A DNA stretch of 64,000 nt from Solemya velum gill symbiont (GCF_000787395.1 NZ_JRAA01000001.1:372001-436000); one strand, 5' to 3'; shown: positions 1 to 7,840, counted from the stretch's first letter. Program-made: numbers and translations. The notes: generated by a model not told the origin, from the sequence alone.

Positions 1-20
1 AAGTCATTTCTGTAAGGGAG

Positions 21-38
21 ATCACGGCCTTGCGTGAT
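21..38. promoter_or_regulatory. small inverted repeat in the queA promoter region
   Basis: ATCACG (21-26) and CGTGAT (33-38) form a perfect 6-bp inverted repeat with a 6-base loop, followed by a TATGAT-like -10 box (about 38-43) just upstream of the queA start. It could be an operator or the end of an upstream terminator. The window starts too close to decide. Confidence 0.25.
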
Positions 39-52
39 ATGATATTGCCGCT

Positions 53-1069
53 ATGAAACGAACAGATTTCCAATTTGAACTACCAGAGGAGTTGATTGCC
101 CAGTTTCCGCCGGAAAAACGTGGAGACAGCCGCTTGCTGAGTCTGAATTCGTCGAATGGGACGGTTGATGACAAGCACTTCAGTGATTTGCCCGATATGC
201 TCGACGAGGGTGATCTGCTGGTATTCAACGATACGCGTGTCATGAAAGCACGCCTGCATGGTGTCAAGGAGACGGGGGGGCAGGTTGAGATTCTCTTGGA
301 GCGCCTGCTGGATGATTCATACGCACTGGCACATGTCAGGGCAAGCAAGTCCCCGAAACCGGGCACACGACTCCTGATCGATGACGGTATTATCGAGGTG
401 CGCGGGCGTGAGGGTGATCTCTTCGAACTCACTTGTACGCACCCGGGGTTTGCCAGCCTGATGGAAAACAAGGGTCACGTACCCTTGCCGCCCTACATCG
501 AACGTGATGATGAGGTTGAAGACCTGGAGCGATACCAGACTGTCTACGGTGAGAAAGTGGGTGCTGTTGCTGCGCCCACAGCCGGTTTGCATTTCACACA
601 TGAACTGCTTGAACGTCTAGATGCGAAAGGGATTCATTCTGCACGTGTTACCTTGCATGTTGGTGCCGGCACCTTTCAGCCGGTACGAGTCGATAACCTG
701 TCCGATCATGTCATGCACAGCGAGTGGCTCGAGGTGGCTGAGTTGACCTGTGAACAGGTGAGGGCGTGCAAGGAGGAAGGTAGACGTGTTGTAGCAGTTG
801 GAACAACCAGTGTGCGTGCCTTGGAGTCGGCTGCAACCAGTGGTCAATTAAAGCCTTACGTGGGTGACACCGAGCTCTTTATTACGCCTGGCTACCAGTT
901 CAACGTAATCGATGCACTGGTAACGAATTTTCACTTGTCGGAGTCGACACTTCTGATGCTGGTCAGTGCACTGGGTGGAGTCGATAATATTCGGCACGCC
1001 TATCAGCATGCGATCGATCAACGCTATCGCTTTTTCAGCTATGGTGATGCAATGCTGATTTCGCCATGA
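53..1069 (+). CDS. queA: S-adenosylmethionine:tRNA ribosyltransferase-isomerase QueA
   Basis: This 338-residue protein is full length for QueA. The family transfers and isomerises the ribosyl group of S-adenosylmethionine onto 7-aminomethyl-7-deazaguanine at tRNA position 34, giving epoxyqueuosine in the cytoplasm. Family-typical stretches are visible: an N-terminal segment running [21 protein letters not shown], the central [11 protein letters not shown] segment, and VGAGTFQPV followed by the late [15 protein letters not shown] motif. The ATG at 53 follows a TATGAT-like promoter box. prfB starts 82 bases downstream. Other queuosine genes such as tgt would usually lie nearby but none is in the window. 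Identification is firm. Confidence 0.97.
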   Translation: MKRTDFQFELPEELIAQFPPEKRGDSRLLSLNSSNGTVDDKHFSDLPDMLDEGDLLVFNDTRVMKARLHGVKETGGQVEILLERLLDDSYALAHVRASKSPKPGTRLLIDDGIIEVRGREGDLFELTCTHPGFASLMENKGHVPLPPYIERDDEVEDLERYQTVYGEKVGAVAAPTAGLHFTHELLERLDAKGIHSARVTLHVGAGTFQPVRVDNLSDHVMHSEWLEVAELTCEQVRACKEEGRRVVAVGTTSVRALESAATSGQLKPYVGDTELFITPGYQFNVIDALVTNFHLSESTLLMLVSALGGVDNIRHAYQHAIDQRYRFFSYGDAMLISP

Positions 1070-1150
1070 CGAACTGAAATAGCAACCATCTGTTTTTACA
1101 TCGTTTTCTCTATCAATTAAAATGGCGCTCTTATACGAGCGGGGTACACA

Positions 1151-2249
1151 ATGCAGGACATCAATCCAATTACCAATTCCATCAACGATATCAAGACGCG
1201 ACTCGTATCGCTCAGGGGGTATCTTTGACTATGATGGCAAACGTGAAAAACTCGATGAAGTCATGCGGGAACTCGAAGACCCGGATGTCTGGAACGACCC
1301 GGAGCATGCGCAAGCGCTAGGTAAGGAGCGAGCACTGCTTGAGGGCGTAGTAGAAAATATTGATTCGATTGATGCGATCATCGCAGATGCCGGTGACCTG
1401 CTGGAAATGGCAGTAGAGGAGGGTGATGAGGAGACTGTCGATGTGATCGCCTCTGATGTCGAGACTTGCGACAAAAAAGTTGCCGATCTCGAATTCCAGC
1501 GTATGTTCTCTGGTGAAATGGATGCCAATAACGCTTTCCTTGATATACAGGCGGGTTCCGGTGGCACCGAGGCGCAGGACTGGGCCGAGATGTTGCTGCG
1601 TATGTATCTGCGTTGGGCTGAATCGCACGGATTCAAGACGGAATTGATGGAAGCGAGTGCCGGCGATGTTGCAGGCATAAAGTCGGCAACCGTAAAAGTT
1701 GACGGCCCCTATGCTTTTGGCTGGCTGCGAACCGAGATTGGTGTACACCGCCTGGTACGCAAGTCACCATTTGATTCAGGCAACCGTCGCCACACATCCT
1801 TCTCATCAGTATTTGTCTCTCCCGAGATCGATGATTCATTCGAGGTGGAGATTGACCCAAGTGACCTGCGCATCGATGTCTACAGGGCTTCCGGCGCTGG
1901 TGGACAACATGTAAACAAGACAGAATCGGCTGTGCGTATCACGCATAATCCCTCTGGCGTAGTCGTTCAGTGTCAGAATGGACGGTCGCAGCATCAGAAC
2001 AAGGATCAGGCGATGAAGCAGCTCAAGGCGAAGCTCTATGAGCTTGAGATGCAGAAGCGAAGCGAATCCCAGCAGGCTCTTGAAGAGACCAAATCCGACA
2101 TCGGTTGGGGCAGCCAGATCCGTTCTTATGTACTCGATCAGTCGCGTATCAAGGATCTGCGTACAAATGTTGAGACGGGCAATACAGGTGCTGTTCTTGA
2201 CGGCGCGCTCGACCAATTTATCGAGGCGAGCCTGAAAAGTGGCTTATAA
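1151..2249 (+). CDS. prfB: peptide chain release factor 2 with programmed +1 frameshift
   Basis: Release factor 2 reads UGA and UAA stop codons and triggers peptide release on the ribosome. The reading frame opens at ATG 1151 and runs 25 codons to an in-frame TGA (1226-1228). A +1 shift then gives the main frame and a total of 365 residues, equal to E. coli RF2. The main frame contains the tripeptide anticodon SPF (in [14 protein letters not shown]) and the catalytic GGQ loop ([14 protein letters not shown]). The unshifted frame can be extended upstream to 1122, but that start ignores the conserved frameshift leader. The usual neighbour lysS is absent; tRNA-Val lies 84 bases downstream. Expression should be autoregulated through RF2 availability. 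Confidence 0.97.
1214..1229 (+). promoter_or_regulatory. prfB: RF2 programmed +1 frameshift site
   Basis: The Shine-Dalgarno-like AGGGGG (1214-1219) is followed by TAT and then the slip codon CTT, in-frame stop TGA and a C (1223-1229). This is the classical autoregulatory RF2 recoding signal. When RF2 is scarce the ribosome pauses at TGA and slips forward one base on CTT. Confidence 0.97.
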
Positions 2250-2333
2250 GCACATTTGGAGCTTGTCATTCGCCCCTTTGGCGGCTAAAATGCGCATCTT
2301 TCCTCAGTAGCCAAAGCTACTGATATCGACTCC

Positions 2334-2410
2334 AGGCGCGTAGCTCAGTTGGTTAGAGCACCACCTTGACATGGTGGGGGTCGGTGGTTCGAATCCACTC
2401 GCGCCTACCA
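2334..2410 (+). tRNA. tRNA-Val (anticodon GAC)
   Basis: A complete cloverleaf is readable. Acceptor AGGCGCG (2334-2340) pairs with CGCGCCT (2400-2406). The anticodon stem CCACC/GGTGG encloses TTGACAT, giving anticodon GAC. The T loop is TTCGAAT, and CCA is encoded at 2408-2410. Its 3' 19 bases are duplicated at 7822-7840, so this gene is the likely integration target of the adjacent island. Confidence 0.96.
2392..2410 (+). repeat. attL-like 19-bp direct repeat (tRNA-Val 3' end)
   Basis: AATCCACTCGCGCCTACCA is the T-arm/acceptor 3' end of tRNA-Val and is identical to 7822-7840. The flanking bases differ on the 3' side of both copies. Confidence 0.8.
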
Positions 2411-2418
2411 ATATAATC

Positions 2419-2450
2419 AAGCACTTATGAGAAATCGTAGGTGCTTTTTT
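2419..2450 (+). terminator. Rho-independent terminator after tRNA-Val
   Basis: AGCACTTA (2420-2427) pairs with TAGGTGCT (2438-2445, one G-U pair) and is followed directly by a run of T. It should terminate the prfB/tRNA-Val transcript at the island edge. Confidence 0.7.
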
Positions 2451-2458
2451 ATTGCCTG

Positions 2459-2480
2459 AGGTTAACAATCAGGTTAACAA
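2459..2480. repeat. paired AGGTTAACAA repeats near attL
   Basis: AGGTTAACAA occurs at 2459-2468 and again at 2471-2480, a 12-base period. Their position just inside the left island border suggests left-arm binding sites for an integrase or excisionase. This is inference from position. Confidence 0.35.
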
Positions 2481-2496
2481 GAAACTAAGAAGGAGC

Positions 2497-2528
2497 GAAT
2501 GTCTGCTTTCGGCCAGAAGCGGGCATTC
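2497..2528 (+). repeat. dispersed palindromic repeat, copy A
   Basis: This 32-bp imperfect palindrome starts GAATGTCTGCTTTCGG and its right half is CCAGAAGCGGGCATTC. As RNA from this strand most mismatches become G-U pairs. It belongs to the two-hairpin repeat family found in several accessory intergenic regions of the window. Confidence 0.7.
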
Positions 2529-2610
2529 ATTACCGGCAGTTGCTAGCTAACTGACGTTCGTTGGTCTATGTTGAAGTTAGAAGCGCACTTTTTGAAAAGG
2601 AGGTAGTCTC

Positions 2611-3081
2611 ATGGCTATAGCTACTCGCCTAGAAGAGTTTCTTGATTCAAACTCTTTGAGCTATGACATTAATGCTCATGAACATGCCGAGACCGGTATG
2701 CGTAACGCAGAAGCCGCGCATTTACCTGGAGATATTGTCGCAAAATCAGTACTTCTGAAAGATGGTGATAATTACATGCTTGTTGTGTTGCCAGCGACGC
2801 ATATGCTGGATTTAGGTCAATTACACAGAAAATTAGACCGCCATGTTGGCCTGGCAACCGAAGAAGAGGTGGCTCAGGTATTCAGTGATTGCCAAGTGGG
2901 AGCGATTCCACCGACTGGTCTGTTGTATGACATTGATACGATCGTTGATGAAGCCTTGTTATCTCAGCCAGAGATCTATTTTGAAGCCGGAGACCATGAG
3001 CATCTTATTCATATGCAACGAGATGATTTCGGAAAGCTCATGGGTGATGCTATTCATTTAGACATCAGCAGTCATGTATAA
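2611..3081 (+). CDS. YbaK/aminoacyl-tRNA deacylase-domain protein
   Basis: This 156-residue protein resembles the YbaK/ProX-type domain, a free-standing relative of aminoacyl-tRNA synthetase editing domains that hydrolyses mischarged tRNA. Supporting features are an early H-x-H-x-x-T segment (NAHEHAETGMRNAEAA), the AKSVLLKDGDNYMLVVLPATHMLDL stretch with the family's conserved lysine, and the GAIPPTG segment matching the G-x-x-x-P-x-G loop. A strong ribosome site (AAAAGGAGG, 2596-2604) precedes ATG 2611. It is the first gene inside the tRNA-Val island. The exact substrate amino acid cannot be read from sequence. Confidence 0.75.
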   Translation: MAIATRLEEFLDSNSLSYDINAHEHAETGMRNAEAAHLPGDIVAKSVLLKDGDNYMLVVLPATHMLDLGQLHRKLDRHVGLATEEEVAQVFSDCQVGAIPPTGLLYDIDTIVDEALLSQPEIYFEAGDHEHLIHMQRDDFGKLMGDAIHLDISSHV

Positions 3082-3128
3082 CATTTGGCTCATTAAACAG
3101 TCGCAACTGTCATATCGTTGCCTTGGTT

Positions 3129-3217
3129 AATGTCCGCTGTGGGTCGGAAGCGGTCATTTAGCCGGGCTAAACCGATTCAATCACACGAAGGTCTGCTATC
3201 GGCCAACTCCGGACATT
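3129..3217 (+). repeat. dispersed two-hairpin repeat, copy B (composite)
   Basis: Two imperfect hairpins lie in tandem: AATGTCCGCTGTGGGTCGGA...AGCGGTCATT (3129-3158) and GAAGGTCTGCTATCGG...CCGGACATT (3187-3217). The outer ends (AATGTCCG and CGGACATT) are themselves inverted, so the whole 89-bp unit can also fold as one large hairpin. Copies near 4184 and 57684 have the same two-unit layout. Confidence 0.65.
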
Positions 3218-3359
3218 TGACCCCACCCCAGGCGAGCCGTAGCAGGGTGGTAAGGGCCTGCTGCTGGCGCAAGGTACCGCGCCTGCTAAAAGCACATTCC
3301 TATCCCTAAATCAACGCGTAGTGATAAACTTGCGGTTTCAATAAATTCTGGTTATTGGC

Positions 3360-4127
3360 GTGACTCCTACTGTGCGATTCATCGTTAATCTCTACCATAT
3401 CAAGATTATCATTGCTTTCATTGTATTGATTTATGTCGCGTGTGTGCTTGATCAATACGAATGGGTATCAAACCAGTACCTCAATACCTTTATTCATACC
3501 GAAATGCTCACCAATGATGAAAGTTCATTTTTTGAAATCTTATCCGCAGTTGCTTGGGTTATTGCAACATACCTCTTTTTTAACCTTCTAAGAAAGCAAG
3601 TTAAATTAGAGGGCTTGGGGAAAAAAGCCTATTGGTTTGCGTTTTATATGCTGCTTAGTTTTTTTGCATTTGGTGAGGAAATAAGTTGGGGCGATCACTT
3701 GTTTGATTACTCACATGATTTGGAAATAATAAAAATCAATGCGCAAAAAGAAACAAACCTGCACAATATTAATCTTTCTAATTTACTGAGTTTGGAGAAA
3801 GACGGTGTCATGGACGCCTATTTAAAAAACTTGGGTAATTTACTAACGCCGTTATTTTATCTTGTACTGGCATTTTTTTGGGTTTTTCTTCCAGCAATAA
3901 AAAGGTGGATATCAGGATTTTCAATAATCAACGCAATGCCATCGCCATCAACAGGATTTATGTTATTTTTTGTTGTGCACGCCATCATGTTTATATTTAT
4001 CGATTATGCGCTTTTCAATGTTGGGCAGGTTTTTGAAATGTTTATCAGTTTAGCGACTATAGCAGTGGCGCTTGATATATTAAAAGCTAATGCACAAGCT
4101 CAGGCTATTGAGAGAGAAAATTCTTAA
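3360..4127 (+). CDS. uncharacterised polytopic membrane protein with GEEISWG motif
   Basis: This 255-residue inner-membrane protein has about six predicted hydrophobic helices (roughly residues 13-30, 56-76, 88-104, 162-181, 195-215 and 220-238). A polar signature GEEISWG (105-111) follows helix 3, with NAQKETNLHN (127-136) shortly after it. I recall similar GEE-ISWG/NLHN signatures in uncharacterised bacterial membrane proteins, but no function is known to me. The start is a GTG at 3360 with no clear ribosome site; the next in-frame ATG would remove the first helices. The gene is AT-rich compared with the flanking core genes, which fits horizontal origin. Confidence 0.6.
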   Translation: MTPTVRFIVNLYHIKIIIAFIVLIYVACVLDQYEWVSNQYLNTFIHTEMLTNDESSFFEILSAVAWVIATYLFFNLLRKQVKLEGLGKKAYWFAFYMLLSFFAFGEEISWGDHLFDYSHDLEIIKINAQKETNLHNINLSNLLSLEKDGVMDAYLKNLGNLLTPLFYLVLAFFWVFLPAIKRWISGFSIINAMPSPSTGFMLFFVVHAIMFIFIDYALFNVGQVFEMFISLATIAVALDILKANAQAQAIERENS

Positions 4128-4183
4128 AGTATGAACAATTGTAGACAATCTATGCCTGTTCTCAGCCATGGTGATGTGAATCT

Positions 4184-4275
4184 GAATGTCCGCTTTGGGT
4201 CGGTAGCGGTCGTTCAGCTAAGTTGAAGTAGGAAATCCTTCCAATTGTCTGCTATCGGTCAGAAGCGGGTATTCA
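4184..4275 (+). repeat. dispersed two-hairpin repeat, copy C (composite)
   Basis: Left unit GAATGTCCGCTTTGGGTCGG...AGCGGTCGTTCA (4184-4216) and right unit TTGTCTGCTATCGGTCAGAA...GCGGGTATTC (about 4245-4274) are separated by about 27 bases. The architecture matches copy B. Confidence 0.65.
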
Positions 4276-4375
4276 CAACATAAAATCGTCTGTTTCCTTC
4301 CTATCAAGACAACTAAGGCACTTCATACTAATCTTCTATTAGAGATCATAAATAAAGGTCAAGGAGGTTACTGCT

Positions 4376-4678
4376 ATGATGAAGGCAAGACAATTTTCCA
4401 AATTAACAGTGTTTCTTATGGCAATCGCATTACTGTTTGCTACATCTTCAGCGTTTGGTGCTACTCCTATAGAAATTCCAAAAGTCGCTGAACCTCAGAG
4501 TCCGCCAGGATCACCTGTGGGAGGTATGCCGATACCCATACCGGAAACGACCCCTCCAGAGGCGGGATTACCAGTGCCTATACCAAAAGTAGCTGATCCT
4601 CAATCTACTCCAGTGGAAGAGAAAGGAATCATTCTCCAGAGAGAAACCGAACAAAAAGGCATCATTCTTCAGCGATAA
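4376..4678 (+). CDS. small secreted proline-rich repeat protein
   Basis: This 100-residue protein has a clear signal peptide (residues 1 to about 28, ending SSAFG-A). The mature part is built from short repeats. IPKVAEPQS (34-42) recurs as IPKVADPQS (69-77), proline-rich PIPIPE and PVPIP segments lie between, and the C-terminus holds KGIILQR twice (83-89 and 94-100). A good ribosome site (AAGGAGG, 4361-4367) precedes the first ATG. No known domain is recognised. The paired KGIILQR ends might be an adhesion or processing signal, but that is speculation. It stands alone between two palindromic-repeat copies. Confidence 0.6.
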   Translation: MMKARQFSKLTVFLMAIALLFATSSAFGATPIEIPKVAEPQSPPGSPVGGMPIPIPETTPPEAGLPVPIPKVADPQSTPVEEKGIILQRETEQKGIILQR

Positions 4679-4748
4679 GGTGGCAGGTAAGGACGGCATT
4701 CAGGATTGTTGATGAGTATGCTTTGAGGCTCATCGCGGGGTATTAATT

Positions 4749-4780
4749 AATGCCTGCTTACGGCCAGAAACGGACATTCA
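4749..4780 (+). repeat. dispersed palindromic repeat, copy D
   Basis: AATGCCTGCTTACGGCC followed by AGAAACGGACATTCA forms one hairpin unit of the family. It lies between the small secreted protein gene and the convergent lysine-rich gene. Confidence 0.6.
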
Positions 4781-4832
4781 GATACGAAGGCAGGACTGCA
4801 CTGGCAGACCTGCCTGTCATAAGTGACATTTT

Positions 4833-4958
4833 TCAGGAAATCTTTTTCAGCTTCTTCTTCAGCTTTTTCACTTTTGATTCCTGCTTGGAAACCTTGGCCT
4901 TACGCTTCTTGATTTCTTTTTTAATAGAACGTGCTTTTTTTGATGTTTTCTTTGACAT
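4833..4958 (-). CDS. 41-residue lysine-rich basic protein
   Basis: On the minus strand ATG at 4958 opens a 41-codon frame ending at TGA 4833-4835, preceded by GGAG at an ideal spacing of six bases. About half of the residues are lysine or arginine (start MSKKTSKKARSIKKE, end KKLKKKLKKIS). Leucine, isoleucine and valine are spaced so that an amphipathic helix or short coiled coil is likely. The overlapping plus-strand frame is its low-complexity shadow. It precedes nothing in its own direction, and it lies just downstream of the 91-residue basic protein on the same strand. It may bind nucleic acid or polyphosphate (inference). Confidence 0.55.
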   Translation of the reverse strand: MSKKTSKKARSIKKEIKKRKAKVSKQESKVKKLKKKLKKIS

Positions 4959-5053
4959 AGGATTCTCCAAATTGTCTTCAATGAATGGCCTTCACAGCCA
5001 AATATAAATAATGCCGAAGTTGCCGCAGAGGTTTATTACACTTCAGCCCACAT

Positions 5054-5329
5054 CTACTTCCCCTTCACCTCGCCTTTTTTCTGTTTTTTCTTGAGTTGGT
5101 CCAGCATCGCCAATCCTTTCTTGCGTTGGGCGTGTGTAAGCTTGATTCGTTTTTTAATACGCTTTTGCTTGTCTGCATCCTGTTCGTTCTCAAGTTCCTG
5201 TTCGAGCTTTTTTTCGTGACGACGGATTTTCTTCAACACGTGTTTTAGGCACTTGCGCTTCTCCTTGCGCTTACGCTCGTCGGTATTGATATAGCGTTCT
5301 GCCTTATCGATTATTTTCATTAATTTCAT
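5054..5329 (-). CDS. 91-residue lysine-rich coiled-coil protein
   Basis: This highly charged helical protein (KRKEKRKCLKHVLKKIRRHE region, then QKRIKKRIKLTHAQRKKGL) has a heptad-like hydrophobic pattern and no membrane segment or signal peptide. Its ATG at 5329 overlaps the stop region of the upstream PhoU-like gene fragment (ends at 5326), so the two were probably translated coupled in one operon. No characterised family is recognised. The gene is probably still intact, but its upstream partner is truncated by IS30 and its original promoter is likely lost. Confidence 0.55.
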   Translation of the reverse strand: MKLMKIIDKAERYINTDERKRKEKRKCLKHVLKKIRRHEKKLEQELENEQDADKQKRIKKRIKLTHAQRKKGLAMLDQLKKKQKKGEVKGK

Positions 5330-5913
5330 CGGTTTGCACCTGCCTGGTTATTTATATCGTCTTCCATTAATAGCGCCATTTCCTCATCATCGAGTGCCAA
5401 GCTGCGTTCAGCTTCGCGAATCGCCATGCTGCCGGTTGAAAAAAGGATCTCACCCATCTTGATCAGGTGTTTGGAAACATCATACGCATAGCTTCCATCA
5501 TTCATCAACGATGTTGCCATTTGTGGCGTGATCAGCTGTTTGCGTACCAGGCCGTCCAGGTTATGGTCAAACTGGTTATCGGACTCCTTGATCTCCAGTT
5601 TCAGCGTATCAATAGAGAGAATTGCTGCGGAATCTTCTCCCTCTTTACGTACATCGTCGAGTTGTCGCATGACTCGCGCAACCTGGCACCGAATAGCATC
5701 ATATTCCTGTCTCACTTCCGCATTATCAGCGTTGAGATAATTCGACAGGTTCTTCTGCAGATGCTTGGTGTCCTTAATTGCTTCAACAATATCACGGCCG
5801 GCAGCACGCAACTCGAACAGCTCTTCGGCCTGCTCTGACGTCATGCTGGTTTGCGCCTCACCAATGAATCCGACAATTTCAGCATAGAGGTTTTTGACCG
5901 TGTCGTTATATTC
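5326..5913 (-). pseudogene. IS30-truncated C-terminus of a probable Na+/phosphate cotransporter
   Basis: The frame is open from the IS30 junction at 5913 to the stop at 5326, about 195 residues. The 23 codons upstream of the first ATG (5844) read in-frame as ...YNDTVKNLYAEIVGFIGEAQ, so the coding sequence clearly ran on into what is now the insertion element. The helical, charged sequence resembles the PhoU-like cytoplasmic tail of NptA/Na-Pi cotransporters (moderate confidence). The membrane domain is not on the other side of the element, so insertion was accompanied by loss of flanking DNA. A truncated product starting at 5844 (172 residues) could still be made from a promoter in or near the IS. 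Confidence 0.55.
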
Positions 5914-6983
5914 CGCGGATTCAACTCACTAGTGCAACGGATGGGTTAATCCCGAAAAATACTTGATTGGGCGTTTTAATGCCAAGACATTTTCGGGGAC
6001 GATTGTTCAGTTTATTCATCACCTGGTTGATTTCCGCCTGAGTGATGGTTGTAAAGTCCCGATGCTTTGGGAAGTATTGGCGAATGAGTCCATTGGTGTT
6101 CTCATTCAAGCCACGTTCCCAGGAGGCATAGGGATGGGCAAAGAAGAACCTGGCACTGAGGCCTTTAGCGATGGTCTCGTGACCGGCGAATTCCTTACCA
6201 TTATCTGAGGTCAGCGTGTGAACGCGGCCGGCGATGGGTTTGAGCAGTTTGAGGATAGCGCTGGTGACGTTGCTGGCGGTTTTTCTCTCCACCTTATGGA
6301 TGAGCGTCAATCGGGATTTACGCTCGGTGATTGAAACGATGGCCTGTTTGTGGCCTTTTCCGATAATGGTATCAAGTTCCCAATCACCGAAGCGTGAACG
6401 CTCATCAACCACGGCAGGACGTTCATCGATGCTGACTCGGTTAATCAGTTGCCCTCGGCGGCTATAGCTGCCATAGCGCTTTCGACGCTGCTTCTGGCAA
6501 CGCAGGTGGCGGTATAGGTTACCGCCCATGGATTTGTTCTGGAGAACGTACTGGTAAATCCACTCATGAGAGATTTGAATGTCAGCCTCATTGCACAGCC
6601 ACAGGCTGATTTGTTCCGGACTCCAGTCCTCGCGCAACAGATGCTCGACTCGCTCCCAGTGGGTAGTGGCAATACGGGGCTGGCTCTTGCTCTGACGGCG
6701 CTCTACAGACAGCCGATGGGCCTGTTTGGGGCGATAGCCGCGCAAGCCACGGTTACGCCTCAGTTCGCGGCTGACAGTGGATTTGTGGCGCCCAAGTATC
6801 TTGGCTATCTCTGTTTGATTGTGACCTGCTTTCATCAGTGCCTGAATCTGGTATCGTTCTTCCTGGGTAAGCTGCGTGTACATGGTGCTCCTCTAACTTT
6901 GGTCGGTGAGAGAAGCTACCTATGCTACCGCAGCTTGCCCTCTAACCAACTCTGTTGAGTTGCACTTGGAAATTGAATTCACG
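5914..6983 (-). mobile_element. IS30-family insertion sequence, copy 1
   Basis: The 1070-bp segment appears base-for-base identical to 53619-54688. The ends are imperfect inverted repeats of about 25 bp. The left end begins CGCGGATTCAACTCACTAGT; the right end, read inward, begins CGTGAATTCAATTTCCAAGT; both then continue GCAAC. One transposase gene fills the element. No target-site duplication is evident outside the identical segment (left flank ...ATTC, right flank TAGTGG...), which fits an adjacent deletion or rearrangement. Identity of the two copies implies recent movement. Confidence 0.9.
5921..6883 (-). CDS. IS30-family transposase (copy 1)
   Basis: This 320-residue DDE transposase has an N-terminal helix-turn-helix (LTQEERYQIQALMKAGHNQT, then IAKILGRHKSTVSREL). 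The catalytic core has D171 (in GDWELDTIIG), D227 (in TLTSDNGKEF) and E261 (in ERGLNENTNGLIRQYFPK), the usual IS30 spacing. It cuts and joins the IS ends, often next to sequences resembling its own inverted repeats. The same protein is encoded at 53626-54588. Confidence 0.93.
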   Translation of the reverse strand: MYTQLTQEERYQIQALMKAGHNQTEIAKILGRHKSTVSRELRRNRGLRGYRPKQAHRLSVERRQSKSQPRIATTHWERVEHLLREDWSPEQISLWLCNEADIQISHEWIYQYVLQNKSMGGNLYRHLRCQKQRRKRYGSYSRRGQLINRVSIDERPAVVDERSRFGDWELDTIIGKGHKQAIVSITERKSRLTLIHKVERKTASNVTSAILKLLKPIAGRVHTLTSDNGKEFAGHETIAKGLSARFFFAHPYASWERGLNENTNGLIRQYFPKHRDFTTITQAEINQVMNKLNNRPRKCLGIKTPNQVFFGINPSVALVS

Positions 6984-7364
6984 TAGTGGTTAACTAATCA
7001 TTCTATTGGAAAGATGACTTCAAAATGTATGGATCAAGTCAGATATTTGTTATTTGTCAGTTTTCATTGATTCAGGTCAATGATTGGCATGCAATAGGTT
7101 GCAGGCGAGACGATTTCAAGCAACTAATCAGAGTCAGGTGGACTTTGATCGTACCATCGTAGTTTGGGTTTTCTCACCCGGTTTTCCATACTATAAATTT
7201 AGAAATATAAAAATATTTATTGATGCAGAGCATGGTGATGCATCACTTCCAATAGATATGGGCGTAGATACAAGGGTTTTCTCTATTGGCATGATACATA
7301 TTTTATTTGTTACAAATAATCAGTATGAAAGCAGAGCGGTGCCATCGGGTACCGTTTTTGTTTA

Positions 7365-7400
7365 ACGTAGGCCCGTTTTGGGTCGTTAGCGGTCATTTAG
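7365..7400 (+). repeat. dispersed palindromic repeat, copy E (left unit)
   Basis: GTAGGCCCGTTTTGGGTCGT followed by TAGCGGTCATTTAG matches the left hairpin unit of the two-hairpin composites. The right unit is missing. Confidence 0.5.
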
Positions 7401-7708
7401 ACTGACTAGGGTATATCCTGCCCGGAAGGGCTGTCCGTGATTAATATGGCCAGTATTATTACAGAAAAAACAACTATATAACGTATTATATATATAAAGC
7501 CTTAGGTCCAAAGGAAGGGAGTGCTCTTAAAAAACTTTAACTAGACAGGCAGAGAGGTGCGAATTACCCGTGACTCAAAGTGCTTGAAAGTACCTTAATC
7601 CTCTGATGAATAATATGTCATGCGTTGTCCTGAGCGTCGAGTCATAGAGAAGTTATGGCGTAAGCTTTCCCATCACGGCCAGTAGGTAATGGTATATACG
7701 TAGTGGTA

Positions 7709-7789
7709 TGAGTTAGGTGCATATTTAACCTGTTGCAGTAATCTTCTTTGGTATGAGTTGGGTGCATGTGCTGTTTGACTTAGGTGCAT
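7709..7789 (+). repeat. three helically phased repeats beside attR (putative integrase arm sites)
   Basis: TGAGTTAGGTGCAT (7709-7722), TGAGTTGGGTGCAT (7754-7767) and TGACTTAGGTGCAT (7776-7789) are spaced 45 and 22 bases apart, about four and two helical turns. They lie 33 bases from the attR core. Directly repeated, phased short sites next to a core are typical of arm-type binding sites of tyrosine integrases. No integrase gene is present to confirm this. Confidence 0.5.
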
Positions 7790-7821
7790 CATTATTTTTA
7801 TGAGGGCAGGAAGCCCGAGAT

Positions 7822-7840
7822 AATCCACTCGCGCCTACCA
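7822..7840 (+). repeat. attR-like 19-bp copy of the tRNA-Val 3' end
   Basis: Identical to 2392-2410, including the encoded CCA. The preceding sequence (CCCGAGAT) does not continue the tRNA, so this is only the 3' fragment left at the far island border. Confidence 0.8.

Larger units (their letters stand above)
2392..7840. mobile_element. decayed genomic island integrated in tRNA-Val
   Basis: The last 19 bases of tRNA-Val (2392-2410) recur exactly at 7822-7840 with no tRNA body upstream. This is the signature of site-specific integration at a tRNA 3' end, with the intact tRNA at attL and the partial copy at attR. The enclosed 5.4 kb is accessory in character: short unrelated genes, dispersed palindromic repeats, an IS30 element and a truncated transporter gene. 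No integrase or excisionase gene is present, so the island looks immobile. The integrase may have been lost in the event that also removed the 5' part of the transporter gene next to IS30 (inference). Confidence 0.75.

Noticed and set aside
3118..3309. 63-codon plus-strand frame across repeat copy B
   Set aside because: Begins inside the two-hairpin repeat and encodes the repeat's typical false peptide; no conservation expected.
4750..5007. 85-codon plus-strand frame starting in a palindromic repeat
   Set aside because: It is the antisense shadow of the lysine-rich minus-strand gene (phenylalanine-rich translation) plus a repeat-derived start.
7084..7365. 93-codon plus-strand open frame
   Set aside because: No recognisable domain, no clear ribosome site, unremarkable composition and located in decayed island DNA; treated as doubtful and only described in the region entry.
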